64,000 bases of DNA from G965267185 sp965267185 (GTDB lineage: Bacteria > Pseudomonadota > Alphaproteobacteria > UBA6615): NCBI GenBank assembly GCA_965267185.1, contig OZ253937.1, positions 2,170,001 through 2,234,000 of the forward strand. Direction: 5' to 3'. A model generated the notes under the pieces. That model ran no database searches and had not been told where the DNA came from. It saw only the letters and a list, made by a program, of their open reading frames with translations. Below, piece after piece: positions 28,981 to 35,862 of the stretch. Made by a program: the position numbers and the translations under genes. Numbering within the stretch: the first letter of the stretch is position 1; every line of letters begins with the position of its first letter.

Positions 28981-29463
28981 ATGATCAAGGTTCAGCAGGA
29001 TAATTTCGACGTCAGCGCCGAACTCGCCGCGTTGACGGCCGGCAATCACGGAATCGGCGGTGTCGCGAGCTTCGTCGGGCTGGTCCGTGACCTCGTACGG
29101 GTCGACGATCAAGACGTCGCACTGCAGGCAATGACGCTGGAACATTACCCAGCAATGACCGAGAAAAAGCTCGCCGACATCGAAGCCGAAGCCCGGTCGC
29201 GCTGGCCCCTCGAAGCCAGCCTGATCATTCATCGGTATGGACGGTTGGAGCCCGGTGAACAGATTGTGTTGGTCGCCTGCGCCGCAGCACACCGGCAAGC
29301 GGCGTTCGATGCCTGCAATTTTCTGATGGACTGGCTTAAGACCGAGGCGCCGTTCTGGAAGTTGGAGGAGACAGACGAAGGCGAGTCATGGGTCGACAGC
29401 CGCGCCAGCGACGATACCGCAGCGGCGCGCTGGCAAATCAAACCGGACAAGGCTGCTGAGTGA
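28981..29463 (+). CDS. moaE: Molybdopterin synthase catalytic subunit
   Basis: 160-residue catalytic partner of MoaD, converting precursor Z (cPMP) to molybdopterin. GIGGVASFVGLVRDLVRVDD is the G-A-x-x-x-F-x-G-x-x-R motif; MTLEHYPAMTEKKL has the E-H-Y element; IIHRYGRLEPGEQIVLVACA the conserved HRxGxLxxGE; and LMDWLKTEAPFWKLEETDEG the catalytic lysine region K-T-x-x-P-x-W-K. The stop TGA overlaps the GTG start of the selenoprotein-like gene (GTGA). Confidence 0.96.
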   Translation: MIKVQQDNFDVSAELAALTAGNHGIGGVASFVGLVRDLVRVDDQDVALQAMTLEHYPAMTEKKLADIEAEARSRWPLEASLIIHRYGRLEPGEQIVLVACAAAHRQAAFDACNFLMDWLKTEAPFWKLEETDEGESWVDSRASDDTAAARWQIKPDKAAE

Positions 29464-29672
29464 GCATAACGTTACAATCGACCATCTCCTGTCCCCATTG
29501 CGGGTATCGTCAGCCCGAGATAATGCCCACTGACACCTGACAGGTTTTCTACGAATGTCGCTCGTGCAGCGAAGTTCTAAAACCCCAACCGGGTGATTGT
29601 TGCGTTTTCTGCTCGTATGGCGATGTCCATTGCCCATCCATTCAGCAAAGTGGTTCGTCATCCCGCGGATAA
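29460..29672 (+). CDS. GDCCVxC zinc-ribbon protein, predicted selenoprotein with in-frame UGA
   Basis: A 70-residue frame starts at a GTG overlapping the moaE stop, with AAGG about 8 nt upstream. It reads MSITLQSTISCPHCGYRQPE then IMPTDT, an in-frame TGA at 29538-29540 (codon 27), then QVFYECRSCSEVLKPQPGDC and CVFCSYGDVHCPSIQ, ending at TAA 29670. The GDCCVFCSYG block is the hallmark of a small widespread zinc-ribbon family; as I recall, relatives have MPTDAC-Q-FFY here, so TGA replaces a cysteine. A SECIS-like hairpin starts 3 nt after the TGA (next entry). C11, C14, C33, C36, C47, C48, C51 and C58 would remain as Cys. I recall the family being named as GDCCVxC (seleno)proteins, which agrees. 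Function is unknown; the Mo-cofactor operon context hints at redox or metal handling. The alternative is a nonsense mutation or a base error (TGC to TGA). Confidence 0.85.
29544..29583 (+). promoter_or_regulatory. Bacterial SECIS-like stem-loop
   Basis: Beginning 3 nt after the UGA, GTTTT (29544-29548) pairs with AAAAC (29579-29583), GAA (29553-29555) with TTC (29575-29577), and TCGCT (29558-29562) with AGCGA (29568-29572), around the five-base loop CGTGC (29563-29567). The UGA-to-loop distance is 22 nt and the second loop base is G. Both fit the bacterial SECIS rules I recall (loop 16-37 nt after UGA, a G in the first two loop positions). It would recruit SelB with Sec-tRNA. Confidence 0.75.
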
Positions 29673-29673
29673 C

Positions 29674-29699
29674 AAAAAAGGCGCCCGGAGGCGCCTTTT
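29674..29699. terminator. Bidirectional intrinsic terminator between selenoprotein-like gene and ilvE
   Basis: GGCGCC (29680-29685) pairs with GGCGCC (29690-29695) across a CGGA loop, with an A-run before and TTTT after. It therefore ends transcription of the Mo-cofactor/selenoprotein operon on the plus strand and of ilvE on the minus strand, where the run is TTTTTT. Its position 2 nt after the TAA at 29670 supports a gene continuing through the UGA. Confidence 0.93.
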
Positions 29700-29720
29700 C
29701 ATTGGGTCAGGCGGCTCTCG

Positions 29721-30620
29721 CTACTCCGCAGCCACCGCCACCGGGCGGCCATTCACCAGGTCGTCATAGTCGGTCATGAGGGTCTTGGTAATCGTGCCGA
29801 CCTCAAAGGAGTAATCGCCGCCGACGTCGGAAATTGGCGTGACCTCCGCCGCCGTGCCGGTAACAAACATCTCGCTCGCGTCGCCGAGCTCTTCCGGCAT
29901 GATCGCCCGCTCGATCACTTCGTAGCCGCGCTGCCGCGCCAAATTAATGACGGAGCGCCGCGTGATGCCGTCGAGGAAACAATCGGGCGTCGGCGTGTGG
30001 ATTTTGCCGTCGATGACGAGGAAGATATTAGCGCCCGTGGTCTCGGCAAGCTGTCCGCGCCAATCGAGCATTAAGGCGTCGGAGCAACCGTTGGCCTCCG
30101 CAGCATGCTTCGACAAGGTGCAGATCATGTATAACCCAGCAGCTTTGGCGTGGACCGGTGCAGTCGCCGGATCGGGCCGCCGGTAAATCGCCCAATCCAG
30201 CTTGATCCCCTTCATGCGCGCTTCCGGCGTGAAATAGGCTGGCCACTGCCAGGCCGCGATCGCAACCTTAATATCGCAGTTCTGCGCGGACACACCCATT
30301 TGCTCAGGGCCCCGCCACGCCACGGGCCGGATGTAGGCATCGGGCGCGCCGACCTTTTCGAAGGTCTCGCGGCAGGCGTCGTCGAGTTCAGCGACCGTAT
30401 AGGGCACTTGGAAACCTAAAATCTCGCCGGATTTATGCAAACGTTCGTTGTGCGCCGTCGATTCGAAAATCGCGCCGTTGTAGGCCCGCATACCTTCGAA
30501 TACACATGAGGCATAGTGGAGCGCATGGTTCAGAACATGCAACTTGGCGTCACGCCACGGCACGAACTCGCCGTTCAGCCAGATAACGCCATCCCGATCG
30601 TCGTAAGGCACTTCATGCAT
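29721..30620 (-). CDS. ilvE: Branched-chain amino acid aminotransferase
   Basis: Fold-type IV PLP enzyme for the last step of Val, Leu and Ile synthesis. NHALHYASCVFEGMRAYNGA is the N-terminal F-E-G-x-R motif; PVHAKAAGLYMICTLSKHAA holds the PLP Lys (A-K-A-x-G-x-Y); QLAETTGANIFLVIDGKIHT is the E-x-x-x-x-N motif; DCFLDGITRRSVINLARQRG the L-x-G-I-T-R-x-x-x-x; and EMFVTGTAAEVTPI the T-G-T-A-A-E. Length 299 is typical. It is divergent from a MarR-type gene, an order seen with petP/petR in other Alphaproteobacteria. Confidence 0.95.
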   Translation of the reverse strand: MHEVPYDDRDGVIWLNGEFVPWRDAKLHVLNHALHYASCVFEGMRAYNGAIFESTAHNERLHKSGEILGFQVPYTVAELDDACRETFEKVGAPDAYIRPVAWRGPEQMGVSAQNCDIKVAIAAWQWPAYFTPEARMKGIKLDWAIYRRPDPATAPVHAKAAGLYMICTLSKHAAEANGCSDALMLDWRGQLAETTGANIFLVIDGKIHTPTPDCFLDGITRRSVINLARQRGYEVIERAIMPEELGDASEMFVTGTAAEVTPISDVGGDYSFEVGTITKTLMTDYDDLVNGRPVAVAAE

Positions 30621-30673
30621 GGCCCGAGCCCTTTTGACATTTTCGTACGTTTATCCCCGCCCCTGAGACATAT

Positions 30674-30703
30674 TGTTATCCCTTGGACTTGCATGGAGTA
30701 ACA
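30674..30703. promoter_or_regulatory. Imperfect inverted repeat between ilvE and MarR-type gene
   Basis: TGTTATCCCT at 30674-30683 faces GGAGTAACA ending at 30703; 8 of 10 positions are complementary when the arms are aligned. The site lies 21 bp before the MarR-type ATG and about 55 bp upstream of ilvE. It is a candidate operator for autoregulation by the MarR-type protein. Confidence 0.45.
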
Positions 30704-30724
30704 TTTCCAGGTAATTAAGTCAAC

Positions 30725-31231
30725 ATGGCTGACCTTAAATCGAACATCAACCCCCTATTCCTGCGCGAAGAAGACCTACGCCAGGGAATAGAGTTGTTAT
30801 TCTATGCCTACCGGGATTTCACGGCAGAACCGGACGCAATTCTGGCAAAATGGGGTTTCGGGCGGGCCCATCACCGGGTGATCTATTTTGTCGGCCGCAA
30901 CCCCAATATTACGGTCACCGAACTTCTGGAAATACTGAAAATCACCAAACAGAGCCTGTCTCGAGTGCTCAGCACGCTTATCGAGGAAGAATTTATCAGT
31001 CAGCGCGCCGATCCTTCCGACCGGCGGCGCAAGCTTTTGACGCTCACCGAAAAAGGCCGCGAATTGGAGCGCGAGCTCACAACGACCCAGATGGCCCGCT
31101 TCGCCCGCGCTTATCGGGAAACCGGGGCCGAGGCGGTGGAAGGATTTCGGCGTGTGCTTGGCGGAATCATTAACCCGGAAGACCGCGCCCGCGTACGGCC
31201 GCGTCAACGGTCAAGCGGCACCCGCGGTTAG
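30725..31231 (+). CDS. MarR family transcriptional regulator (PetP-like)
   Basis: 168 residues with a winged helix-turn-helix. HHRVIYFVGRNPNITVTELL and EILKITKQSLSRVLSTLIEE form the HTH, and ISQRADPSDRRRKLLTLTEK the wing with the MarR signature D-x-R-x-x-x-x-x-L-T. Gene order ilvE / MarR / response regulator matches the petP-petR region of Rhodobacter-type bacteria, where these proteins act near cytochrome bc1 expression; that equivalence is inference here. The IR at 30674-30703 may be its operator. Confidence 0.88.
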   Translation: MADLKSNINPLFLREEDLRQGIELLFYAYRDFTAEPDAILAKWGFGRAHHRVIYFVGRNPNITVTELLEILKITKQSLSRVLSTLIEEEFISQRADPSDRRRKLLTLTEKGRELERELTTTQMARFARAYRETGAEAVEGFRRVLGGIINPEDRARVRPRQRSSGTRG

Positions 31232-31240
31232 AGCTACAAA

Positions 31241-31744
31241 CTACCCGCCGTAGAAAACATTCTCCCCCAGATTTTTCATTTCCAGAACCGCTTCATCGGG
31301 CCGGCCTTCCGGCGCGCGCGTGACCCGCGCATCGATGACCTCGCCCACAACGATATGGTGATCGCCTTTCGCAACCGTATCGGCCACGCGGCATGTGACG
31401 GCAGCCGCCGCGTTGACCAGCAATGGAACACCCTCTTCGCCGATTTCCACGGGTTCGTCGCCGATCATGTCGCCCGACCGTTCGACCGGTTTGAAGAACG
31501 CAAACGCGACACCCGGTTGATCCTTACCCAGGACATTCAACGCAAAAGTGCCTGCTTCGCGAACAACGGTGTTGGCCGAGGAATCCGCCTTCACGGCCAC
31601 CGCGACGAGCGGCGGATCAAAAGATGTTTGAGTAACCCAATTGACTGTGGCCGCTGCAGTCGTACCGTCGGGCGCTTCAGCAGTTAGTACGTAAATCCCA
31701 TACGGAATCATCCGCAGAGCGGTTTTCTTTGCATCTTGGTCCAC
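31241..31744 (-). CDS. Flavin reductase family protein (FMN-binding split-barrel)
   Basis: 167 residues resembling the small reductase components of two-component flavin monooxygenases. LRMIPYGIYVLTAEAPDGTT followed by AAATVNWVTQTSFDPPLVAV is the usual N-terminus with the flavin-binding strand, FALNVLGKDQPGVAFAFFKP the middle, and CRVADTVAKGDHHIVVGEVI the conserved G-D-H-x-x-x-x-G-x-V. It would supply reduced FMN or FAD to a partner oxygenase, or act as a flavoprotein itself. No partner is adjacent. It sits between the MarR-type gene and the response regulator on the opposite strand. Confidence 0.87.
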   Translation of the reverse strand: MDQDAKKTALRMIPYGIYVLTAEAPDGTTAAATVNWVTQTSFDPPLVAVAVKADSSANTVVREAGTFALNVLGKDQPGVAFAFFKPVERSGDMIGDEPVEIGEEGVPLLVNAAAAVTCRVADTVAKGDHHIVVGEVIDARVTRAPEGRPDEAVLEMKNLGENVFYGG

Positions 31745-31875
31745 CGGTGTCTCCCCTTTTTTGGCTCATTCCAGTGTTTGGACAGGGCCGTAAACCGAAG
31801 ATCGCCGCATTGACCTAACGCAACGCCAACCAATCGCACTGGCCGTAAGCCAGAAGCGAAGTATACTGCGGCGCG

Positions 31876-32556
31876 ATGGACGATACGCCCCACATCCTCG
31901 TGGTTGACGATGACACCCGGCTGCGCGAACTATTGCAGAAGTTTTTGACGGAGAGCGGGTTTCGCGTGACGACATCGGCAGACGCCGACGAAGCGCGCCA
32001 AATGCTCACGTCGCTTGAGTTCGATCTCCTTGTGCTGGATGTCATGATGCCGGGTGAGTCGGGCTTTGAGCTTACCAGCGGGTTGCGCGAGTTTAGCGAG
32101 GTACCCATCCTGTTGCTCACCGCAATGGGTGAACCCGAGGACCGCATTGACGGATTGGAACGAGGTGCCGACGACTACTTATCAAAACCCTTCGAGCCGC
32201 GCGAATTATTGGCGCGTATCCGCTCGATCTTGCGCCGTGCCGCGCCACAAGGTAGCGGTAAAGCTGAAATTGGGCTCGGCCAACACCAATACGACCCCGT
32301 GCGCCAGCAACTGCTCGGTCCAGAGGGCCCGGTGCGACTGACCGGCGCAGAAACCCGGCTGCTACAGGTTCTGGCGGCAAATCCAGGACACCCGATAAGC
32401 CGGGAAGCGTTGCAAACCCAGAGTCAGCTCGGCGGTACCGCGCGGGCCGTTGACGTACAGGTCACTCGTTTGCGGCGCAAAATCGAACCTGATCCGAAGG
32501 TTCCGCGCTATCTGCAGACAATTCGCGGACAGGGCTACGTGTTATGGCCCGATTAG
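31876..32556 (+). CDS. OmpR-family response regulator (PetR-like)
   Basis: 226 residues. Receiver domain: ILVVDDDTRLRELLQKFLTE with acidic pocket DDD, phospho-acceptor Asp in DLLVLDVMMPGESG, and K in DDYLSKPFEPRELLARI. C-terminal winged helix: LTGAETRLLQVLAANPGHPI then AVDVQVTRLRRKIEPDPKVP and RYLQTIRGQGYVL. It overlaps the kinase gene by 13 bp. No ribosome site precedes the ATG, and TATACT stands at 31862-31867, 8 nt before it, so a leaderless transcript is possible. Confidence 0.94.
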   Translation: MDDTPHILVVDDDTRLRELLQKFLTESGFRVTTSADADEARQMLTSLEFDLLVLDVMMPGESGFELTSGLREFSEVPILLLTAMGEPEDRIDGLERGADDYLSKPFEPRELLARIRSILRRAAPQGSGKAEIGLGQHQYDPVRQQLLGPEGPVRLTGAETRLLQVLAANPGHPISREALQTQSQLGGTARAVDVQVTRLRRKIEPDPKVPRYLQTIRGQGYVLWPD

Positions 32557-33896
32557 ACGATGTCTACCGGCCTGCCCGGTCGCTGCGCCTGGCGATCAAA
32601 CGGTTCTTGCCGCGCGGTCTGCTCGGGCGCTCGCTCCTGATCATCGTTGTTCCCCTCGTTGTCCTGCAGGTGGTCAGCGGTATTGTCTTCTACGATCGTC
32701 ATTGGTCCAACGTCAGCCGCCATCGAGCCAACGCGCTGTCCGGTGATATCGCAATGCTGTTGGAACTCATGCGCGATATTGACACCGAAAAACGCCAGGA
32801 AGCGATGTTCGGAATGGCGCACCGCACCCTCGACCTTATCGTGCGAATGGAACTTGGCGATATCCTGACGAACGAGACATTCGAGCCCAGGGGCAACTTG
32901 GAGACAACACTCAGCCGCTCGCTCACGCAGATCGTTCAACGCCCCTTCGTGATCGACTCGACCAGCGAGCGGCGCCGAGTCCTTATCGCCGTTCAGGTTC
33001 CCGAGGGCGTGTTGCACGTGTCCGCAAATGCGGAGCGGCTTATCAGCTCGACAACCAAGATTTTCATCATGTGGATGATCGGTACGTCGCTCGTTCTGTT
33101 TGGCGTCGCCACCATTTTCATGCGCAATCAGGTCAGCCCACTACGCCGCCTGGCATCCGCCGCGGAGAACTTCGGCAAGGGGCGCGATGCGCCCAACTTC
33201 AGTCCCTCCGGCGCGACTGAGGTCCGCCAGGCTGCGGCGGCTTTCATGTCGATGCGCGATCGCATTCAGCGTCAAATTCAGCAACGCACCGAGATGTTGG
33301 CCGGCGTCAGCCACGATCTGCGAACGCCTCTGACACGCATGAAGCTGCAACTCGCCATGTTGGAAGGCAACACCGAAATAGCGGAGTTGAACTCTGACGT
33401 CGCGGCCATGGAAGGAATGATCGAGGGTTACCTAAATTTTGCCCGCGGCGAGGGTAGCGAGACCCCAAAACCGACCGACGCCAAAAAGCTTCTCGACGAG
33501 GTCGTGCACGATGCCCGACGGAACGGCATTCAGATTTCGTACGACATGGACGAACCGGTAGAACTGCCGCTCGCGCGCAATGCCTTCAAGCGTTGCCTGA
33601 CCAATCTAATCGATAATGCCGCCCGGCACGGCGAGACGGTTTCGATCACCGGCGAGCGAAATGGCAGTGTTTTGGAGTTTATCATCGACGACGATGGCCC
33701 TGGCATCCCTGAAGAGATGCGTGAAGAAGTATTTCGTCCGTTCTTTAGACTCGATCAGTCGCGTAACGTCGCGACCGGCGGCACCGGACTCGGGTTGTCG
33801 ATCGCACGCGACATTGTGCGAACCCACGGGGGTGATATTTCGCTCAGCGATGCGCCGTCCGGTGGCCTGCGCGCCACCATTCGCATTCCCATCTAG
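32544..33896 (+). CDS. Membrane sensor histidine kinase (EnvZ-type)
   Basis: 450 residues. Two membrane helices (about 30-50, LIIVVPLVVLQVVSGIVF; about 172-190, IFIMWMIGTSLVLFGVATIF) flank a periplasmic sensor of about 120 residues. A HAMP domain (QVSPLRRLASAAENFGKGRD) leads to the H-box AGVSHDLRTPLTRMKLQLAM. The ATPase has N-box NLIDNAARHG, G1 DDDGPGIPEEM, F-box FRPFFRLDQS and G2 GTGLGLSIARDIV. It is the partner of the overlapping OmpR-type regulator. The signal is unknown. Confidence 0.94.
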   Translation: MARLDDVYRPARSLRLAIKRFLPRGLLGRSLLIIVVPLVVLQVVSGIVFYDRHWSNVSRHRANALSGDIAMLLELMRDIDTEKRQEAMFGMAHRTLDLIVRMELGDILTNETFEPRGNLETTLSRSLTQIVQRPFVIDSTSERRRVLIAVQVPEGVLHVSANAERLISSTTKIFIMWMIGTSLVLFGVATIFMRNQVSPLRRLASAAENFGKGRDAPNFSPSGATEVRQAAAAFMSMRDRIQRQIQQRTEMLAGVSHDLRTPLTRMKLQLAMLEGNTEIAELNSDVAAMEGMIEGYLNFARGEGSETPKPTDAKKLLDEVVHDARRNGIQISYDMDEPVELPLARNAFKRCLTNLIDNAARHGETVSITGERNGSVLEFIIDDDGPGIPEEMREEVFRPFFRLDQSRNVATGGTGLGLSIARDIVRTHGGDISLSDAPSGGLRATIRIPI

Positions 33897-33899
33897 GCA

Positions 33900-34235
33900 T
33901 CAGAACAGGCGGCCACCATTGGGAACATCGTGGTCGACGCCAAGAAGAACCACCTCGCCATCGCGGTCGGGAAACCCAAGCACCAATATTTCGGACATGA
34001 ACTTGCCCACCTGCTTGGGCGGGAAATTCACAACCGCCGCGACTTGCCGTCCGATCAGCTCTCCCGGCGAATAGTATTTGGTGATTTGCGCCGATGTTTT
34101 CCGGGTCCCGATTTCGGCGCCTAAATCCACCCAGAGCTTGAAGGCCGGTTTTCGCGCTTCCGGAAATTCCTGGGCGTCGACAATCGTGCCCACGCGGATA
34201 TCGACTTTGAGAAAATCGTCGAATGAGATGGTCAT
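33900..34235 (-). CDS. csaA: tRNA-binding domain protein, CsaA-like
   Basis: 111 residues forming an OB-fold of the EMAP/Trbp111 type. DDFLKVDIRVGTIVDAQEFP is the start of the tRNA-binding domain, KTSAQITKYYSPGELIGRQV and AAVVNFPPKQVGKFMSEILV follow with the conserved NFPPxxxG-x-x-S-E-x-L. CsaA is described as an export-related chaperone and tRNA-binding protein. The start is preceded by a hairpin (34252-34284) and a weak ribosome site. It is convergent with the kinase gene, with 3 bp between stops. Confidence 0.9.
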   Translation of the reverse strand: MTISFDDFLKVDIRVGTIVDAQEFPEARKPAFKLWVDLGAEIGTRKTSAQITKYYSPGELIGRQVAAVVNFPPKQVGKFMSEILVLGFPDRDGEVVLLGVDHDVPNGGRLF

Positions 34236-34251
34236 TTGGGTAACTTTCGCT

Positions 34252-34284
34252 CGCTTTAGGCAGCCCCCTCCGCCGCCTAAAGCG
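34252..34284 (-). other. Ten-base-pair hairpin with purine-rich loop upstream of csaA
   Basis: On the minus strand CGCTTTAGGC and GCCTAAAGCG pair perfectly around a 13-nt loop containing GGAGGGGG. It ends 16 nt before the csaA ATG and lies 31 nt after the TetR gene stop. There is no U-run, so it is not a good terminator. A Shine-Dalgarno-like loop in this position suggests translational control or a standby site (inference). Confidence 0.5.
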
Positions 34285-34315
34285 CTCGTCAGGCTCTTCG
34301 CGTAGGGGACGGTGT

Positions 34316-34933
34316 TTAGGTTTCGCTGACTTTCCCGGTAGAACGCAAGCCCAGAACGAGCCCGGCGGTCTCTTCCATGCGCCGTAGATTACGGTCGAGC
34401 ACCGCCATGGTTTTCGCCATATCCTCACCTTCATCGGCAAACCAAGTGCGCTGAGTGGCGAGCCAGACCGCCTCAATGGCGTGGATACGGGCAAGGCCGC
34501 GCAGGCCCTTGGCCGATACCCCGGCCGCCTCGAGCATACGCGCGAAGGAGCAATGCGCCTGAGGAATTGCGCCGACCAGCGAAATCGGATCCCGCGGCAG
34601 GTCGCGGCACAAGATGCCAAGCGCCGCACGATCGGGCCGTAAAACTTCAAAACGCCGCATCAGTATATCGAACAGGCGGTCATGGGTACTTACGTCAGCC
34701 TCCTGCTCATCTTCCTCGGGCTGGCTTTCGAGCACCGCGAGATCGGTACGCCGGGCGAAGGCGTTGAGCACCGCCGATTTGGTCGGGGTCAGTCGGTAAA
34801 CTTCGTCGGCATCGAGCTTCGCTGCCGCAGCGATATCGTCGAGGGTTACCGCGGCCCAGCCGCGTTCGGCTGACAGCTTCAAAGCGGCATCGACGATGCG
34901 CGCCTGTTTATCCCGTCTTGGTTTTGTCGCCAT
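34316..34933 (-). CDS. TetR-type transcriptional regulator
   Basis: 205 residues. RRDKQARIVDAALKLSAERG followed by WAAVTLDDIAAAAKLDADEV then YRLTPTKSAVLNAFAR is a TetR helix-turn-helix, with YRLTPTKSAVL in the place of the usual Y-x-x-F-x-s-K-e-x-L. The C-terminal helical part (HDRLFDILMRRFEVLRPDRA) also resembles COQ9-related proteins, so a COQ9-like fold is an alternative reading. The first 36 codons of the longer frame to 35041 have no conserved content; ATG 34933 is preferred. Confidence 0.78.
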   Translation of the reverse strand: MATKPRRDKQARIVDAALKLSAERGWAAVTLDDIAAAAKLDADEVYRLTPTKSAVLNAFARRTDLAVLESQPEEDEQEADVSTHDRLFDILMRRFEVLRPDRAALGILCRDLPRDPISLVGAIPQAHCSFARMLEAAGVSAKGLRGLARIHAIEAVWLATQRTWFADEGEDMAKTMAVLDRNLRRMEETAGLVLGLRSTGKVSET

Positions 34934-35000
34934 TGAATTCCACCGATGGTTTCCGGTCACCATGCACCGGTAATTCGGTAAAATTATGGCATGAGCTCGC

Positions 35001-35804
35001 CTACTGCGCCAATTCGCGCGACCGCTCCGTGGCGCGAACAACTGCCTTGGTCAGAAGCTCGGTTAACCCCTCAGCACCCATCAGAATCTCCAGCGCTGCC
35101 GCCGTTGTGCCGCCCGGGCTGGTAACGTTCTCGCGCAGCGAGCCAGCGGAATCGCTGGACTGCGCAAGCAATTCGCCGCTGCCTGCAACCGTCGCGCGCG
35201 CCAGTTGCATCGCCAACTCCGGCGACAAGCCGGCGGTCACTCCGGCAGCCGCCATCGCTTCGACGAGGTAGAAGACGTAGGCGGGGCCGCTGCCAGACAA
35301 TCCCGTCACCGCATCCATCAACGATTCGTCGTCGATCCAGGCGACTTCGCCAACCGACTCCATCAATTGGGTGCAGACGCCACGCTGCTCGGGCGACACA
35401 CGCTCGTTGGCACACAGCACGGTGATGCCGCGGCCGACCGCCGCCGGCGTGTTCGGCATCGCCCGCACAATCGCTCCGCCCGTAAGCGTCGTCTCGAAGT
35501 ATCCGATCGGCTTGCCCGCCGCGATCGATAGAAACACCGTCTGGGAACTGGTGTATTTGACGTAAGCCGGCAACACCTCATCCATCGACTGCGGCTTAAC
35601 CGCAAAGACGACAACCGACGGGGTGAAACCGGGTCCGAGCGATGCCGCGTTTTCACACACCGTGACTCCATCGGGTAGTGCGGGCCGCATCGGCTCAACG
35701 ACCGCTATCTGCTCAGCAGGTGTGCCACGGCTAAGCCAGCCGTTCAGCAAAGCGTTGCCCATCTTGCCGCACCCGACGAGCAGGATTTGTTCGCGATCTG
35801 TCAT
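35001..35804 (-). CDS. proC: Pyrroline-5-carboxylate reductase
   Basis: Last enzyme of proline synthesis, NAD(P)H-dependent. ILLVGCGKMGNALLNGWLSR is the Rossmann G-x-G-x-M-G, VVFAVKPQSMDEVLPAY the A-V-K-P motif, RAMPNTPAAVGRGITVLCAN the M-P-N-T-P motif, and DAVTGLSGSGPAYVFYLVEA the signature with catalytic Ser/Thr. RENVTSPGGTTAAALEILMG is the C-terminal SPGGTT. Length 267 is typical. It lies downstream of the ybjN-type gene with 58 bp between them. Confidence 0.95.
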   Translation of the reverse strand: MTDREQILLVGCGKMGNALLNGWLSRGTPAEQIAVVEPMRPALPDGVTVCENAASLGPGFTPSVVVFAVKPQSMDEVLPAYVKYTSSQTVFLSIAAGKPIGYFETTLTGGAIVRAMPNTPAAVGRGITVLCANERVSPEQRGVCTQLMESVGEVAWIDDESLMDAVTGLSGSGPAYVFYLVEAMAAAGVTAGLSPELAMQLARATVAGSGELLAQSSDSAGSLRENVTSPGGTTAAALEILMGAEGLTELLTKAVVRATERSRELAQ

Positions 35805-35862
35805 TGGTGTTACCCCGGTCTACGCTCGATCCCGACCCGGACCAGACCTGGGCTGGACCGTA

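Noticed and set aside
29523..29540. Reading the GDCCVFC gene as two fragments split by a stop, i.e. a pseudogene
   Set aside because: The rest of the frame is intact, the stop replaces a family cysteine, and a SECIS-like hairpin and a well-placed terminator follow. The pseudogene option is kept only as an alternative.
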